NCBI GenBank assembly: GCA_035628595.1
Contig: DASPJN010000037.1
Span: 11,376 to 75,375 of the forward strand
Direction of reading: 5' to 3'
Length of the DNA stretch: 64,000 nucleotides
Source of the DNA: Chryseosolibacter sp035628595
GTDB lineage: Bacteria; Bacteroidota; Bacteroidia; Cytophagales; Cyclobacteriaceae
Shown here: positions 42,745 to 53,800 of the stretch, one piece after another
Layout of the letters: every line of letters starts with the position of its first letter
How positions within the stretch are numbered: the first letter of the stretch is position 1
Translations under genes and position numbers: made by a program
The notes under the pieces: model-generated
Databases searched by the model: none
What the model was told of the DNA's origin: nothing
Seen by the model: the letters and a program-made list of their open reading frames with translations, nothing else

Positions 42745-43037
42745 TCAGGTTTAAATGAGACACAGATTACCGTTGGTGGAAACAATAACGTCAAAGTGCT
42801 GCTAAAAATTTCAATCATGCTGCTAGTCTGTCAATAAGCTGGGTGAGTGAATAAAATATTCTTTGAACGACAGGCCGCAATGCAGCGGCTGGATTGCAGC
42901 TGCTGGTTGAAAATATTATCTTTAATGAAAAAGCATCATCATGAAGCCGTTATTGTTTTTGATTTTCATGGAACTCACAGTTCATACCTTACGCTAATCG
43001 GCTGCGTAGGGAACATTTAAAGATTCCTGATTACTTA

Positions 43038-43982
43038 TTAATCCTTTCGCACTCGAACATACACAACATCGCCAGGCTGATACGACGTCGGTGAATTGAG
43101 ATGCAAAACAATTCCATGGATACTAGCTTTCATCTCGTAGAACGCACCGTGAAACTTTACATCTTCAATCTGTGCCTTCAATGTATTTTCACTTTTTTTA
43201 ACGACATAGATTTGATGCGGACGAACAATCGTAGCTCCAGCAAGACCTAGTTTTTTTAGCAGCCGCCGATCTTCAATGACATTGTATTTTCCAAAAAGAC
43301 CTGCGACATATTCGTCTACCGGCATTCGATAAATTTCCTCCGGTGGTCCCTTTTGTACAATAGCGCCATTCCGCATAACAACAATCTGATCGGCCCACGG
43401 AAGAACATCATCCGGATCGTGAGAGACGAGCACGCAGGCAATCTTCAGCTGTTTGCTGATTTTTAAAATCACTTGTTGTAAAACCGTCTTGTGAACCATG
43501 TCGAGATTAGAGAATGGTTCGTCGAGTAGTATCAACTTCGGCGATGCTATGAGAATGCGTGCCAGGGCAATCCTTTGCTTCTCTCCGCCCGATAATTCAT
43601 CTGTCTTCCTGCCTAAAAGATGACTGATGTCACAGACTGTGAATAAAGCATCTGCCTTTTCAGTTGTCAATACATTCGCATATTCCAATATTTGTTCAAC
43701 GCGCAGAAACTTCGGGAGCTCGAAGTGCTGTGACAAGTAGTGTATGTGATCATGTCCGGCAACTAACTTCTCCCGCGGCCCTTTTATGCGCTCGCCCTCA
43801 AGGAGCACCTCGCCGTGGTCAGCTTGCAAGAGTCCTGCAATAATTTTCAGCAATGTACTTTTTCCGGAGCCGGTTTCACCGACGAGCGCCAGCTTTTGAA
43901 TCCGAGTTTGCGTTAAGAAAACATCATGCAGTATCTTATTACCGCCTTCTTCGAAGCCAATGTGATCAACCTTTAGAAACAC
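43038..43982 (-). CDS. ABC transporter ATPase with TOBE-like C-terminus, no permease
   Basis: The protein has 314 residues from the GTG at 43982, one base after the stop of the gene before it. An ATG at 44039 lies inside that gene. Walker A is VGETGSGKSTLL, the Q-loop is in HYLSQH, the signature is LSGGEKQR and Walker B is LILLDEPF. The C-terminal 80 residues (ATIVRPHQIYVVKKSENTLK, then GDVVYVRVRKD) look like a TOBE domain of FbpC/PotA-type importers. No permease or binding protein is near. The coupled partner is a zinc-ribbon protein. Confidence 0.85.
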   Translation of the reverse strand: MFLKVDHIGFEEGGNKILHDVFLTQTRIQKLALVGETGSGKSTLLKIIAGLLQADHGEVLLEGERIKGPREKLVAGHDHIHYLSQHFELPKFLRVEQILEYANVLTTEKADALFTVCDISHLLGRKTDELSGGEKQRIALARILIASPKLILLDEPFSNLDMVHKTVLQQVILKISKQLKIACVLVSHDPDDVLPWADQIVVMRNGAIVQKGPPEEIYRMPVDEYVAGLFGKYNVIEDRRLLKKLGLAGATIVRPHQIYVVKKSENTLKAQIEDVKFHGAFYEMKASIHGIVLHLNSPTSYQPGDVVYVRVRKD

Positions 43983-43983
43983 G

Positions 43984-44634
43984 TTATTTTTTCGAAGATG
44001 ACTGTTTATTTTCCCACGTATCCATCTTGATCTTCTCAATCAGCAGGGAGTTTTTAAACTCGTGAATGAGCTGTTCCATTTCTGTATCACGTTTTAAGAG
44101 TGCCTGATATTCGGCTTCGTGCGCATCGATAACGGGCTTCATTTTCTCAAGATTTGCTTTCATCCCGGCGATGCCTTCCTGTTGCTGTCGTTTTTCGTGT
44201 TCCGATGTGTTTGGATCGTCATGTTTTCCCTGGAGCATCGTCATAACGTTTTCAATGTAAAGGATCATATCCCAGGGATTATTCGGCCTGTTCCAGGTGA
44301 ACTCGATATTACACCGGCGACACTTATAACGGTTGCTCTTCCAGTTATGCTCATTCTTTTCGGTTCCTACAAGTTTCAACATATCCTTGCCATTGCATTT
44401 CGGGCATGCCGCATCATCCTTTACCAATTTTCTTAAAGTTTCACGTTGGTCGAGGATAAACGCTCTTGCATTCGCATGATCGTTGAGCTGGTCAACGAAT
44501 TTGTCCACGGCATCCTGAACCTTCTTGTGTTCTTCCCCCAATTTACCGGCGTCAATCAGTTTTTTGCTTTGTCGCTTAAAAAACGTTGCAACTTTCACCA
44601 GCTCCCTTTCATTACTTTTGAAATGTTTGTTCAT
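43984..44634 (-). CDS. zinc-ribbon and coiled-coil protein
   Basis: The 216-residue protein has a helical first part (residues 1-75, with basic KKLIDAGKLGEEHKKVQDAV). A four-cysteine zinc ribbon is in the middle (CPKCNG ... CRRC, about residues 77-109). A long helical C-terminal half follows (KRQQQEGIAGMKANLEKMKP, then LLKRDTEMEQLIHEFKNS). No enzyme motif is visible. It may bind nucleic acid or act as a scaffold. The ABC ATPase gene starts directly after its stop codon, so the two products likely act together. Confidence 0.75.
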   Translation of the reverse strand: MNKHFKSNERELVKVATFFKRQSKKLIDAGKLGEEHKKVQDAVDKFVDQLNDHANARAFILDQRETLRKLVKDDAACPKCNGKDMLKLVGTEKNEHNWKSNRYKCRRCNIEFTWNRPNNPWDMILYIENVMTMLQGKHDDPNTSEHEKRQQQEGIAGMKANLEKMKPVIDAHEAEYQALLKRDTEMEQLIHEFKNSLLIEKIKMDTWENKQSSSKK

Positions 44635-44894
44635 GGTTCCGATTTGATCAGAAAGATAAAAGATATATGTGAATTTGCGTTTCCTAACAATATAGGGCTA
44701 CCACGGTCGCGACGAAGCACGGTAGCGTCATAAGCTTTAATTGACCATTGCATAACCGCTACTGCCGCCAGGCAAAAGAAAAAAACTGATTGCTCAGCAA
44801 ATGCTTGCGTTATAAACTGTAATATTGTTTTGGCTTCCGCGTAAAATCCAAAAAAATGTCGTTTAGATGTTACGTGTAAGTTCAACCCCACATT

Positions 44895-45296
44895 ATGAAC
44901 AGAGATATACCCGTACCAAAAGTTTTGTTTTTGGTCGATGACGATCCTGATGATCAGGATATTTTCCAGGAAGCATTAAAAGCTATCGATGAGTCTATTG
45001 TTTGCTATTTTGCCCATGACGGCAGGGAAGCTATTAACAAGCTGCAAGATGCGTTATTCATGCCAGACCTTCTCTTTCTGGATCTTAATATGCCAGTAAT
45101 GAATGGTAAAGATTGCCTGAAGGCTTTGAAGACTCACAAGGATCTGAGACATATTCCCGTTGTTATTTATTCAACAGCTTCTGCGGAAGAAGAGAAGACA
45201 GCCTGTATTGAATTGGGTGCGAAGGATTTCATCAGCAAACCACCGCAGTTCAACGCACTGGTTCAGACATTGACAGCAACGCTGAAGAAAAACTGA
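44895..45296 (+). CDS. single-domain response regulator
   Basis: The 133-residue receiver has DDDPDD at residues 15-20, phospho-acceptor D63 (DLLFLDLNMPVMNGKDCL), serine/threonine in VIYSTAS and lysine in DFISKPPQ. It is the most canonical of the four orphan receivers here. It precedes the large AsmA-like gene by 91 bases on the same strand, probably by chance rather than as an operon. Confidence 0.92.
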   Translation: MNRDIPVPKVLFLVDDDPDDQDIFQEALKAIDESIVCYFAHDGREAINKLQDALFMPDLLFLDLNMPVMNGKDCLKALKTHKDLRHIPVVIYSTASAEEEKTACIELGAKDFISKPPQFNALVQTLTATLKKN

Positions 45297-45387
45297 TTCT
45301 TTTGCATCAGCCGCACATTGAATTATTTGATTTCACCTTACCGACAGATTATCTTGCGAATAAGTTGGTTTGTCAGCGCTTTAATCT

Positions 45388-48300
45388 ATGAGGAAACGTC
45401 TTGCGTTGCTATTGGGAAGCTTGGCCGTGATCATGGCAGTCCTTCTTTTTATCCCTTCTATTTTCCGAACGCAGGTGGCGGAAGCATTGCGTGAAGAAGT
45501 TAATCAACGCATCAATGCAAAGGTTACATTCACAGATGCCGATATAAATCTCTGGCGGCATTTTCCGCAATTCACGGTACAGCTAAACAACTTCTCGATC
45601 GCAGGTGAAAAAGAATTTCTTGGTGATACCCTTGTTCACGCAGGTACTGTAAACCTCGTGGTCAGCAGTTGGCAACTTCTTTTTAATGAAGGAATTGAAA
45701 TTCGTGAACTTTCTTTAAACGAACCAACATTTTTTATCAAGACCCTCGAGAACGGAAAAGCCAATTTTCACATCGTCGATGAAGACAGCACAGATTCAGC
45801 TGAGGATGTTGTTATGAAAGTTGAGACATGGGAAATACAGGATGGAAAATTTATATATGATGACGATGAAACCGGTGTGCGAATAGGATCGTCCGGCGTG
45901 ACATTGAACGGTAACATAGGCATCACAGGATCGGTTACCAGCTTTCGGATCGCGGCAATTACAGAAGCTTGTGATGTCGATTATGAACACCGGAATTTCT
46001 TTAAGGACAAACAAATTGTCATCAATCTGGATGGAAGTTATGATTCGGGTAAAGACCTCTTAAGTTTTACTGAGAACGCTGTCACGATTAACAATCTTGC
46101 ACTCACCTTTTCGGGAAGTATACAATTCACGGGTGATAGCCAGGAAGTTGATTTGAAATTCAAGACAGCCGAAGCAGGATTCAGCGATATTCTCTCGCTC
46201 AACAGCTCGCTGGCAAAGGATTTTAAACGCTTGAAAATTGGTGGGAACATGTCGTTGGCGGGCGAATTCCTTGGCACCTACAATAGTGAACGGAATACTA
46301 TTCCTGCATTCAAGATGAATCTGATCGTAAGTGAGGGATCTATTAAATACCAAACGCTTCCATCATCTCTTAACGATATCAATTTTGACCTCGCCGCTTA
46401 CAATACTACCGGAAAGCTGGAGAATACGATCATTGAACTCCAATATATTGGAATGAAGATTGGTGAAAATCCATTGTTCGGCTCTGCGCGCATTGGCGGC
46501 TTCAACAACGGGACGATCACAGCAGATCTCCTTGCGAAATTTCCGCTTGAAGATCTCACTAATATATTTCCGATGGATGGGTTGGCGTTAGATGGTGACC
46601 TGTCGGTAGAGTTGAAAGCTGACGGACCATATACCGGCCAGCTATCACAACTGTTCGATAACCTGTCGGTTCCTCATTCTAAAATTCCATCCTTCGCGCT
46701 CGGCGTTGATTTAAGTAACGGACTTGTGAAGTATTCCCATTTACCTGAAGCGATTCAGGACGTGAATCTTAAACTGTACGCTGAAAATAAAACCGGTGTT
46801 TTCGATGATACCTTCCTGAAAATTGAGCGAATTCACGCATTGATGGGTGACAATCCACTTACTGGTTTTGCAACGATAAGCGGCGTGCGAACTCCGGAAA
46901 TAAAAGCTGACATAAAAGGAAGTGTTGACCTGGCCGAGATCAGAAACTTCTATCCGGTGGACGATCTGACGTTGAAAGGATTGTTAAAGGTTGATATGAA
47001 TGTGGATGGTAAACTCGATGACTCCACGAAACAATTTCCAAAAGTTTACGCGCACATTAACCTCGGCAACGGATTCATTCAATCGAGCCAATACCCCGCG
47101 CCGATGGAAAATGCGCACCTGGTTCTTCAGGCGATCAATGAAACCGGGAGATTTGCGGATACGCAGCTGATCATTGATACCCTTACTTTCGCTATTGAGA
47201 ATGAACCGTTTTTTATTACTGGTGCGGTTCAGGATCTGGACAAGTATAATTACGACCTCAACATGAGAGGTGTTCTTTACCTTGACAAACTTCAAAAGAT
47301 TTTTGCAATTAACAATGTGCAATTGGGCGGTGAGGTAGATGTCGACTTTTCGACGGTAGGAAATCTCCGTGACCTAAGAGAAAACAATTATCACCGTCTT
47401 CCTACGAAAGGACAGCTAAACATGAAAGATGTCTTTGTGAAGACTGACATGCTACTCCACGATTTACGCATAAGCGAGGGGCACATGCTCTTTACGAACG
47501 AAAAAATTCTGCTCGACACGCTCCACGGTACCTTAGGTGAAAGCAATTTCAATCTGACCGGGCATTTATACAATCATCTGGCGTTCGTGTTTCACGAAGA
47601 TGAAGTAGTCAAGGGCGACTTGCTGTTCGAAAGCGAAAACTTTGATTTGAACGAGTTGCTCCGTGATCATACTTCAAATAAAGACACGGTGCATCATGAC
47701 CTAAACATGCTGATTATACCAGCAAATATTGACTTTACCTTTGATTCAAAGATCAAACTCCTGACGTACAAAAACCTGGCTGTTACAGACATTGATGGAG
47801 AGATCGCGATACAAGATGGTGTCCTTTCATTGAATAAGACAACGTTTAACACAATGGATGCCGCCTTCGCACTTAGTGGCGACTATGATTCGCGCGATTT
47901 GCGACATCCAAAATTCGATGCTGACATTTCAATTCACGAACTGGATATCAATAAAGCACACGAAGCCTTTGTTACAATTCAGAGCATGGCACCTGCGGCG
48001 GAACATACGTATGGAATCTTTTCAATCGATTATCAACTAAAGGGCGAATTGCTTCAAAACATGTTCCCTGTATTTGAATCGTTATCAGGTGGAGGCGTTG
48101 TACGAATCAGCGATGCAAGGGTGAACGGAATGAAACTATTCCATCACATCAGCGGCATCACGAAAAAAGAGGAGTTGATGAATCCACAACTGAAAGACAT
48201 TGTCATGGAGACAACCGTCGAAAACGGCATCGTGTTCGTAAAACCATTTTCCATGAAGCTGGCTGGCTTCGATACAGAGATAGAGGGACGACATGAGTTA

Positions 48301-48513
48301 AACGGTTCCATGAACTATGTCCTGAAGATCGCGCTGCCTCCTTTTGATATTCTCAAGATTCCTTTACACGCAAACGGAACTTATGACAAGCCGAAAGTAC
48401 ATCTTGGTAAAGGTCATGAGGATAACCTGAAGAGAACCATTGATGTCGTTTCCAACCCTGCGCCTATGGGCGCCTCTGATCAACCCGAAGAAAAAGCAGG
48501 GATAAACAATTAA
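45388..48513 (+). CDS. AsmA-like protein, 1041 residues
   Basis: The protein begins with a membrane anchor (LLGSLAVIMAVLLFIPSIF) and the AsmA start (RINAKVTFTDADINLWRHFP). At least three repeats of about 130 residues follow, each with a segment like IKYQTLPSSLNDINFDLAAY, VKYSHLPEAIQDVNLKLYAE or IQSSQYPAPMENAHLVLQAI. The C-terminal part (GMKLFHHISG, FVKPFSMKLAGFDTEIEGRH) matches the AsmA_2 region. AsmA-like proteins span the periplasm and help move phospholipids between membranes. A periplasmic body anchored in the inner membrane is expected. Confidence 0.88.
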   Translation: MRKRLALLLGSLAVIMAVLLFIPSIFRTQVAEALREEVNQRINAKVTFTDADINLWRHFPQFTVQLNNFSIAGEKEFLGDTLVHAGTVNLVVSSWQLLFNEGIEIRELSLNEPTFFIKTLENGKANFHIVDEDSTDSAEDVVMKVETWEIQDGKFIYDDDETGVRIGSSGVTLNGNIGITGSVTSFRIAAITEACDVDYEHRNFFKDKQIVINLDGSYDSGKDLLSFTENAVTINNLALTFSGSIQFTGDSQEVDLKFKTAEAGFSDILSLNSSLAKDFKRLKIGGNMSLAGEFLGTYNSERNTIPAFKMNLIVSEGSIKYQTLPSSLNDINFDLAAYNTTGKLENTIIELQYIGMKIGENPLFGSARIGGFNNGTITADLLAKFPLEDLTNIFPMDGLALDGDLSVELKADGPYTGQLSQLFDNLSVPHSKIPSFALGVDLSNGLVKYSHLPEAIQDVNLKLYAENKTGVFDDTFLKIERIHALMGDNPLTGFATISGVRTPEIKADIKGSVDLAEIRNFYPVDDLTLKGLLKVDMNVDGKLDDSTKQFPKVYAHINLGNGFIQSSQYPAPMENAHLVLQAINETGRFADTQLIIDTLTFAIENEPFFITGAVQDLDKYNYDLNMRGVLYLDKLQKIFAINNVQLGGEVDVDFSTVGNLRDLRENNYHRLPTKGQLNMKDVFVKTDMLLHDLRISEGHMLFTNEKILLDTLHGTLGESNFNLTGHLYNHLAFVFHEDEVVKGDLLFESENFDLNELLRDHTSNKDTVHHDLNMLIIPANIDFTFDSKIKLLTYKNLAVTDIDGEIAIQDGVLSLNKTTFNTMDAAFALSGDYDSRDLRHPKFDADISIHELDINKAHEAFVTIQSMAPAAEHTYGIFSIDYQLKGELLQNMFPVFESLSGGGVVRISDARVNGMKLFHHISGITKKEELMNPQLKDIVMETTVENGIVFVKPFSMKLAGFDTEIEGRHELNGSMNYVLKIALPPFDILKIPLHANGTYDKPKVHLGKGHEDNLKRTIDVVSNPAPMGASDQPEEKAGINN

Positions 48514-48554
48514 GAACACTTGCAGCTCGATGCATCATCAGAAGGTCGAAAACA

Positions 48555-49613
48555 TTAAAAGCTAAATTGCGCGTTGGTAATTCCGGCGAGGTTGAATTTC
48601 AGAAACTGCGATTCTTCAGCAGCGACGCTTCTTAATGGCCGGCGTGCCTGGAACTTGCGCAATATCACATCGCAGAAGTATTTCCTGGAATCATACAAGA
48701 CATCTATCACTTCAAGACCAGCTTTTGCCGCAGTGCTTTCAATCATATCCATATCATATTTCTGTGATATTTCAGTGTGGATCGGTTCGTACGCCTTGAA
48801 AAAAATTGTCTTTTGCAACGCATCAATATAAACACGCTGATCCTTTTTGCTTATCAGATAACTATCAGCCACTCCCGTAACCGGATTATATACCGGATAA
48901 TGAGAAAATTGGCCGATGTCAAAGTTAGCTCCCATTTCTTCATTCAGACGAACAAGCATGTTGAGGTTGAATCTTTTCGTAATGCCTTTCGGATCATCGT
49001 ACGCAAGCTGGATCATGCGAGGATCTTTCTTGAGATCGAATCCCACAATCATCAGATCAGTTGGTGACATGCCTGCGGCAACATTCTTTAGGAACGTTAC
49101 AGTTTCATGAGTAGTATAGTTTCCGATACTTGCGCCCAGGAATAAAATCACTTTATGTCCCGCTCTCGACAGCAGCAACGTTGATGCGTCATCATACCGT
49201 TGGCATTTCGGTTCTACGGACAAGTCAGGTAATCTTGTGCGCAACCTTGCATGAAGCTGGGACAAGACATTTTCGGAAATATCTACCGGTACATAACAAA
49301 AGTCCGTCGACTCGGCGTAAAAGTATTCAAGGAGCAGCTGCGTCTTGTACGCATCTCCGGCACCGAGTTCAATCAAATCGAACGACTTATTATGATAAGT
49401 AAAATATGTGAGCAGCAGGTCGCGATGATCACATAAAATTTCATATTCACATGCCGATGGATAATACTCAGACATTTTCATGATGGACTGAAATATCCGG
49501 TCACCTTCGGCATTATAAAACAGCCAACTCGGCAGATGCTTTTGCGTTGCCGATAAACCCCTGTCGATTTCTTCAAGCGTTGCAGTATCAACGCCATGTC
49601 TATGTGCTTTCAC
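48555..49613 (-). CDS. egtD: L-histidine N-alpha-methyltransferase EgtD
   Basis: EgtD trimethylates histidine to hercynine with S-adenosylmethionine, the first step of ergothioneine synthesis. The 352-residue protein has the family N-terminus (LPSWLFYNAEGDRIFQSIMK), the SAM motif DLIELGAGDAYKTQLLL and LGASIGNYT. The start is a GTG at 49613, three bases after the egtB stop. No ATG fits. An extra C-terminal tail of about 25 residues is present. Coupling with egtB supports the assignment. Confidence 0.93.
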   Translation of the reverse strand: MKAHRHGVDTATLEEIDRGLSATQKHLPSWLFYNAEGDRIFQSIMKMSEYYPSACEYEILCDHRDLLLTYFTYHNKSFDLIELGAGDAYKTQLLLEYFYAESTDFCYVPVDISENVLSQLHARLRTRLPDLSVEPKCQRYDDASTLLLSRAGHKVILFLGASIGNYTTHETVTFLKNVAAGMSPTDLMIVGFDLKKDPRMIQLAYDDPKGITKRFNLNMLVRLNEEMGANFDIGQFSHYPVYNPVTGVADSYLISKKDQRVYIDALQKTIFFKAYEPIHTEISQKYDMDMIESTAAKAGLEVIDVLYDSRKYFCDVILRKFQARRPLRSVAAEESQFLKFNLAGITNAQFSF

Positions 49614-49616
49614 GAC

Positions 49617-50822
49617 TCAATCTTTACAAACTCTTATTCCATTAAACTGCCACCGAACATGGGGATAAAAAAAGTTGCGATACGTCTTCCGCGAGTGATT
49701 CGGTGGCGTCACAATCGAAGCACCGCGTAAGACCATTGTGTTAACCATAAATTTCCCGTTGTATTCACCAACAGTCCCATCTGGTTTAACATATCCGGGA
49801 TAAGCGAGGTAAGCGCTGTTAGTATGTTCCCAGCGTTGCCCCCATGAAAAGCTATCGGCTGCAGCCTCCCATTCGAATTCCGTCGGGAGCCGAACGCCTT
49901 TCCAACTTGCAAATGCTGCAGCTTCGTAATAGCTAACGTGTGTAACCGGTTCATGTTCCTCGACTTTTTCCATTCCGCTGAGTGAATATCGAAACCAGTA
50001 CCCATCCATAAAATGCCAGTACAAAGGACTGCGAATATCATTTTCTTTAACCCAAGCCCAGCCATCGCTGTGCCAATGATCCCATCTGGTATAACCGCCG
50101 CTCCGCATGAATTCGAGAAACTCCCCGTTCGTAATGAGTGATTTTCGTATTTGAAATGGACGCAACATGATTCGATGCGATTCGCGTTCATTATCATAAC
50201 AGAACCCATAACCATTGTAGCCGATTGAATACTCACCCTGCGGAATGCTGAGAAATTCATGATCACAATCACGGGAAGAACTTTCACTAAAACCAACCTT
50301 GTATGGCGGAAACATCGGGTTGTGACCAAGAATATATTTGATGTCTGTGAACAGCAGTTCCTGATGTTGTTGTTCGTGGTTAAGACCAATTTCGAGAATC
50401 GCCAATATTTGTGGTGAAAGGTGATCCAGGCACTCAAGGATCTTTTCGTCGACATACTTTCTGTATTGCATGATATCACTGACGGTCGGGCGACTTAGAT
50501 TTCCCCGATCCATACGCAGTGTTCGTTCGCCGATACTATCGTAATAACTATTGAAGAGAAAACTGTATCGCGGATGGAATGGCTGGTATTCGGTAAAGCC
50601 CGGCTTAAGTATCAGCTCTTCGAAAAACCATGTAGTATGTGCGAGGTGCCACTTCGGTGGACTGATATCATCATGCGGTTGTACTACATGATCTTCCGTC
50701 TCCAATGGCTTGCAAATTTCCTCTGTGTACCGTCTGACCGACTGATACCGTTCTTTCAGATTTCCCGACTCACGCTCAAGGTTCACCTGCCGCGCCTCAG
50801 GCGCTATTGCTGCTGCTTCCAT
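49617..50822 (-). CDS. egtB: ergothioneine biosynthesis protein EgtB
   Basis: EgtB uses oxygen and non-haem iron to join a thiol (cysteine or gamma-glutamylcysteine) to hercynine as the sulfoxide. The protein has 401 residues from the ATG at 50822; a TTG at 50843 is not preferred. The DinB-like domain has WHLAHTTWFFE and LNHEQQHQELLFTD, which give the three histidines of the iron site. The FGE-sulfatase-type domain follows (YSIGYNGYGFCYDNERESHR, LPTEFEWEAAA) and ends FNGIRVCKD. No egtA, egtC or egtE is adjacent. Confidence 0.93.
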   Translation of the reverse strand: MEAAAIAPEARQVNLERESGNLKERYQSVRRYTEEICKPLETEDHVVQPHDDISPPKWHLAHTTWFFEELILKPGFTEYQPFHPRYSFLFNSYYDSIGERTLRMDRGNLSRPTVSDIMQYRKYVDEKILECLDHLSPQILAILEIGLNHEQQHQELLFTDIKYILGHNPMFPPYKVGFSESSSRDCDHEFLSIPQGEYSIGYNGYGFCYDNERESHRIMLRPFQIRKSLITNGEFLEFMRSGGYTRWDHWHSDGWAWVKENDIRSPLYWHFMDGYWFRYSLSGMEKVEEHEPVTHVSYYEAAAFASWKGVRLPTEFEWEAAADSFSWGQRWEHTNSAYLAYPGYVKPDGTVGEYNGKFMVNTMVLRGASIVTPPNHSRKTYRNFFYPHVRWQFNGIRVCKD

Positions 50823-50869
50823 CTTTCGACTCCATCCCCTCAATGCGCACTCTAAAAATATACCAGCGC

Positions 50870-53800
50870 TTATCGCAGAAGCGTGATCACACCTTTATAA
50901 CGTTTTTTACCAAGATCATTATCAACGTCAACAGTGTAGTAATATGTGTCCGCGGGCAACAGAACGCCGTTCATTCGCCCGTCCCATTCATTTACATAGC
51001 TGTGGGTTTCGAAAACGACAATACCTCGTTTATTGAAGATGCGTATCGTGACGCCATCTGCCAGGACGGTTTCACCACCCACGATAGTCCAGGTATCATT
51101 TACACCATCGCCGTTTGGTGTGAAGCCGGTCGGAATGTCCAATGAAATCTCATGGCTGGAAAAATTGATTTTCAATTCGACGTTGTTTGATCGCAACTGT
51201 CCATCGTTCACGCTAACCGATAATCTCCTGGTCGCGGGCGTAACCTGTGGATCGCCTTTGAATTCATAAACGATACTGCGGACAAATTCCTGGTACGCGC
51301 TCACTGACGATCTGCCAAACAGAACAAGTGTTCGGTTGTCGGGATCAAAAACCGCCCGAATATCTTCGCGAACTTGGCAGATCAATGTGTCCACGTTACC
51401 TGCATATCCCTCCGTAAAAACAATTTCAGCCAGCGTGAGTGTGTCGTTGTCAACATCGTTGACGAGAAAGTTTTGGAAGACCGGCACCTGGCTGCTGGTC
51501 ACTGAATATAAGACGACAGAATCTCCTTCCAGGGAAACATGCGGCGCATCATTTATTGCATCGACAAGAACAAGCAAACTGTATGACGGACTTGTATTTG
51601 TACCATCATTCACAGTAACTGGCACAGTGAGGTAGCCACTATAGTTAATATTTGGTACGATATAATTATCCTTTACGGAATAATTTTCTCCGCCGCCGAT
51701 TGCCATTGAGAATCCAACGGGATAATCATCGTCGGTATCCACAACAGTAATGTCTCCAAATGTTAATTGAAGAGAATCATCTTCGTTAATGCGAAGGAAA
51801 TTCTGCCGTGTAATGAGCGGAGCCTGTGATACCGGAATCACCTGTATGGCAGCATTGAACCATTCACTATAACTTTGCTGATCACGAACGCGCACCGGAA
51901 CAGTCAATGTACCTGAGTAGTTATTCGCCGGAACTACATTATGTCCATTAAGCGAATAGTTCTCTCCGTCCTGGACGTGCAGTGTAAAATCATCGGGGTA
52001 CCGGTTGTCCGGATCTGTTACCTGAAAATGCGCTAGTTGCAATAAAATTGCCTGGTTTTGATAAGTACCCAATGTCACATGCGATTCAATTATCGGTGCA
52101 ACGTTAGGAGGTGGAACAACATCAACACGAAAGTTGAAAACCTGGCTTGACGCTAAACCATCGGAAACCTGCAACTGTACGGATAAGGTTCCGACAAAAT
52201 CAGCGGCAGGCGTAATAGATTGTCCCGCCACAGTATAGTTCGCACCATTCATCACTGACATCAAAAATCCCGTTGGATAGACGTTGTCGACATCCGTCAC
52301 CGATAAATGTGAAAACTCAATGATGACACTACTATTTCTATATGTATTGAGCACAGCCTGACCGTTGATCACCGGCGCATCATTGACAGGGTTTACCGTA
52401 ACTGAAAGATTGAATATACCACTCGTGTTCGTTCCATCGCTAACCGAAACCGGTACCGTTAATGTACCCGAGAAATTCCTGTCGGGTGTTACCGTTCTCC
52501 CTGACACTGTATAATTTGTTCCGGCCTGTACCGATACTGTTACACCCGTGAGTTCAGGATTTCCGGGATCCGTTACGATCAAATGAGACAAGGTGATCGT
52601 CACGGGTATATCCTCATTGGTCGCTACTTCGTTTTGCCCGGTGATGACGGGCGCATCATTTACATCCGAGACGCCGATTTGCAACACAAATGATTGGCTG
52701 GGCGCCTGGCCATCATTTACGGTAACAGGAACGGAAAGCGTTCCCGTAAAATTCGTAGTTGGCGCAATAGTGGTTCCGGAAACAGTATAGTTCTCCCCGG
52801 ATGAAATTTGCATTGTAAACCCGTCCGGGTACGTGTTATCCGGATCGCTCACTTGAACGTCAGTAAGTGCTATCGTGATTGGTGTGTCTTCCGGTGTATT
52901 CAACGCATTCTGTCCGGTAATAACAGGAGGATCGTTAGCGGCTGCAACGGTGATCTGCGCATTGAACGGAGCGCTGGTGTTTTGTCCATCGTTTACAGTT
53001 ACCGGCACCGATAAAACGCCATTATAATTTACGACGGGTGTGATCGTGTTCCCGGTGACTGTGTAGTTTGCGCCTTCACTCACTGTCAGCGTAAATCCGT
53101 CCGGATAGGTGTTATCATTATCAGAAACCGTAAAATGCGCAAGTTCAAGTGTCATCCCGGTCTCTTCGTTTGTTTGAAGCGGAACCTGGCCGGTGATCAC
53201 GGGTTCACTATTGACCTGGTTAACCGTCGCAGTCATATTGAAAGGGCTGCTTGTCGATAACCCATCGTTCACAGAAACCGGGATCAACAACGATCCGTTG
53301 TAGTTTGGAATCGGCGTAACTGTGTTTCCTGAAACCGTGTAATTTGATCCTTCGTAAACAATCAATGAAAAACCTGAAGGGTAAGTATTGTCAACGTCCG
53401 ATACGTTCAGGTGTTCCGGAACAATAGTAACCGATTCGTTCTCACCGATAACAAGTGATGCTGACTGCCCAATGATGACAGGAGCATCGTTTACCGAACT
53501 CACTGATATTTGTACATTAAATGTATTGCTTGTCGACGCGCCATCGTTGACTGTCACAGGTACTTCGATTAGCCCATAATAATTTAATGCAGGCGTGATG
53601 AAACTACCTGAATTTGTATAGTTTGTACCTGAATAAACTGCGATCGTAAAATCATCTGGATACGAGTTATCAGGATCTGTTACGGTAAGATGAGAAAGCG
53701 ACAGTTCAATTGCTGCATCTTCATTTGTCTGCAATGACGTTTGCCCAACAATCATCGGTGGGTCATTCAGAGGCGATACCGTCACAGCAAGGTTATATGT

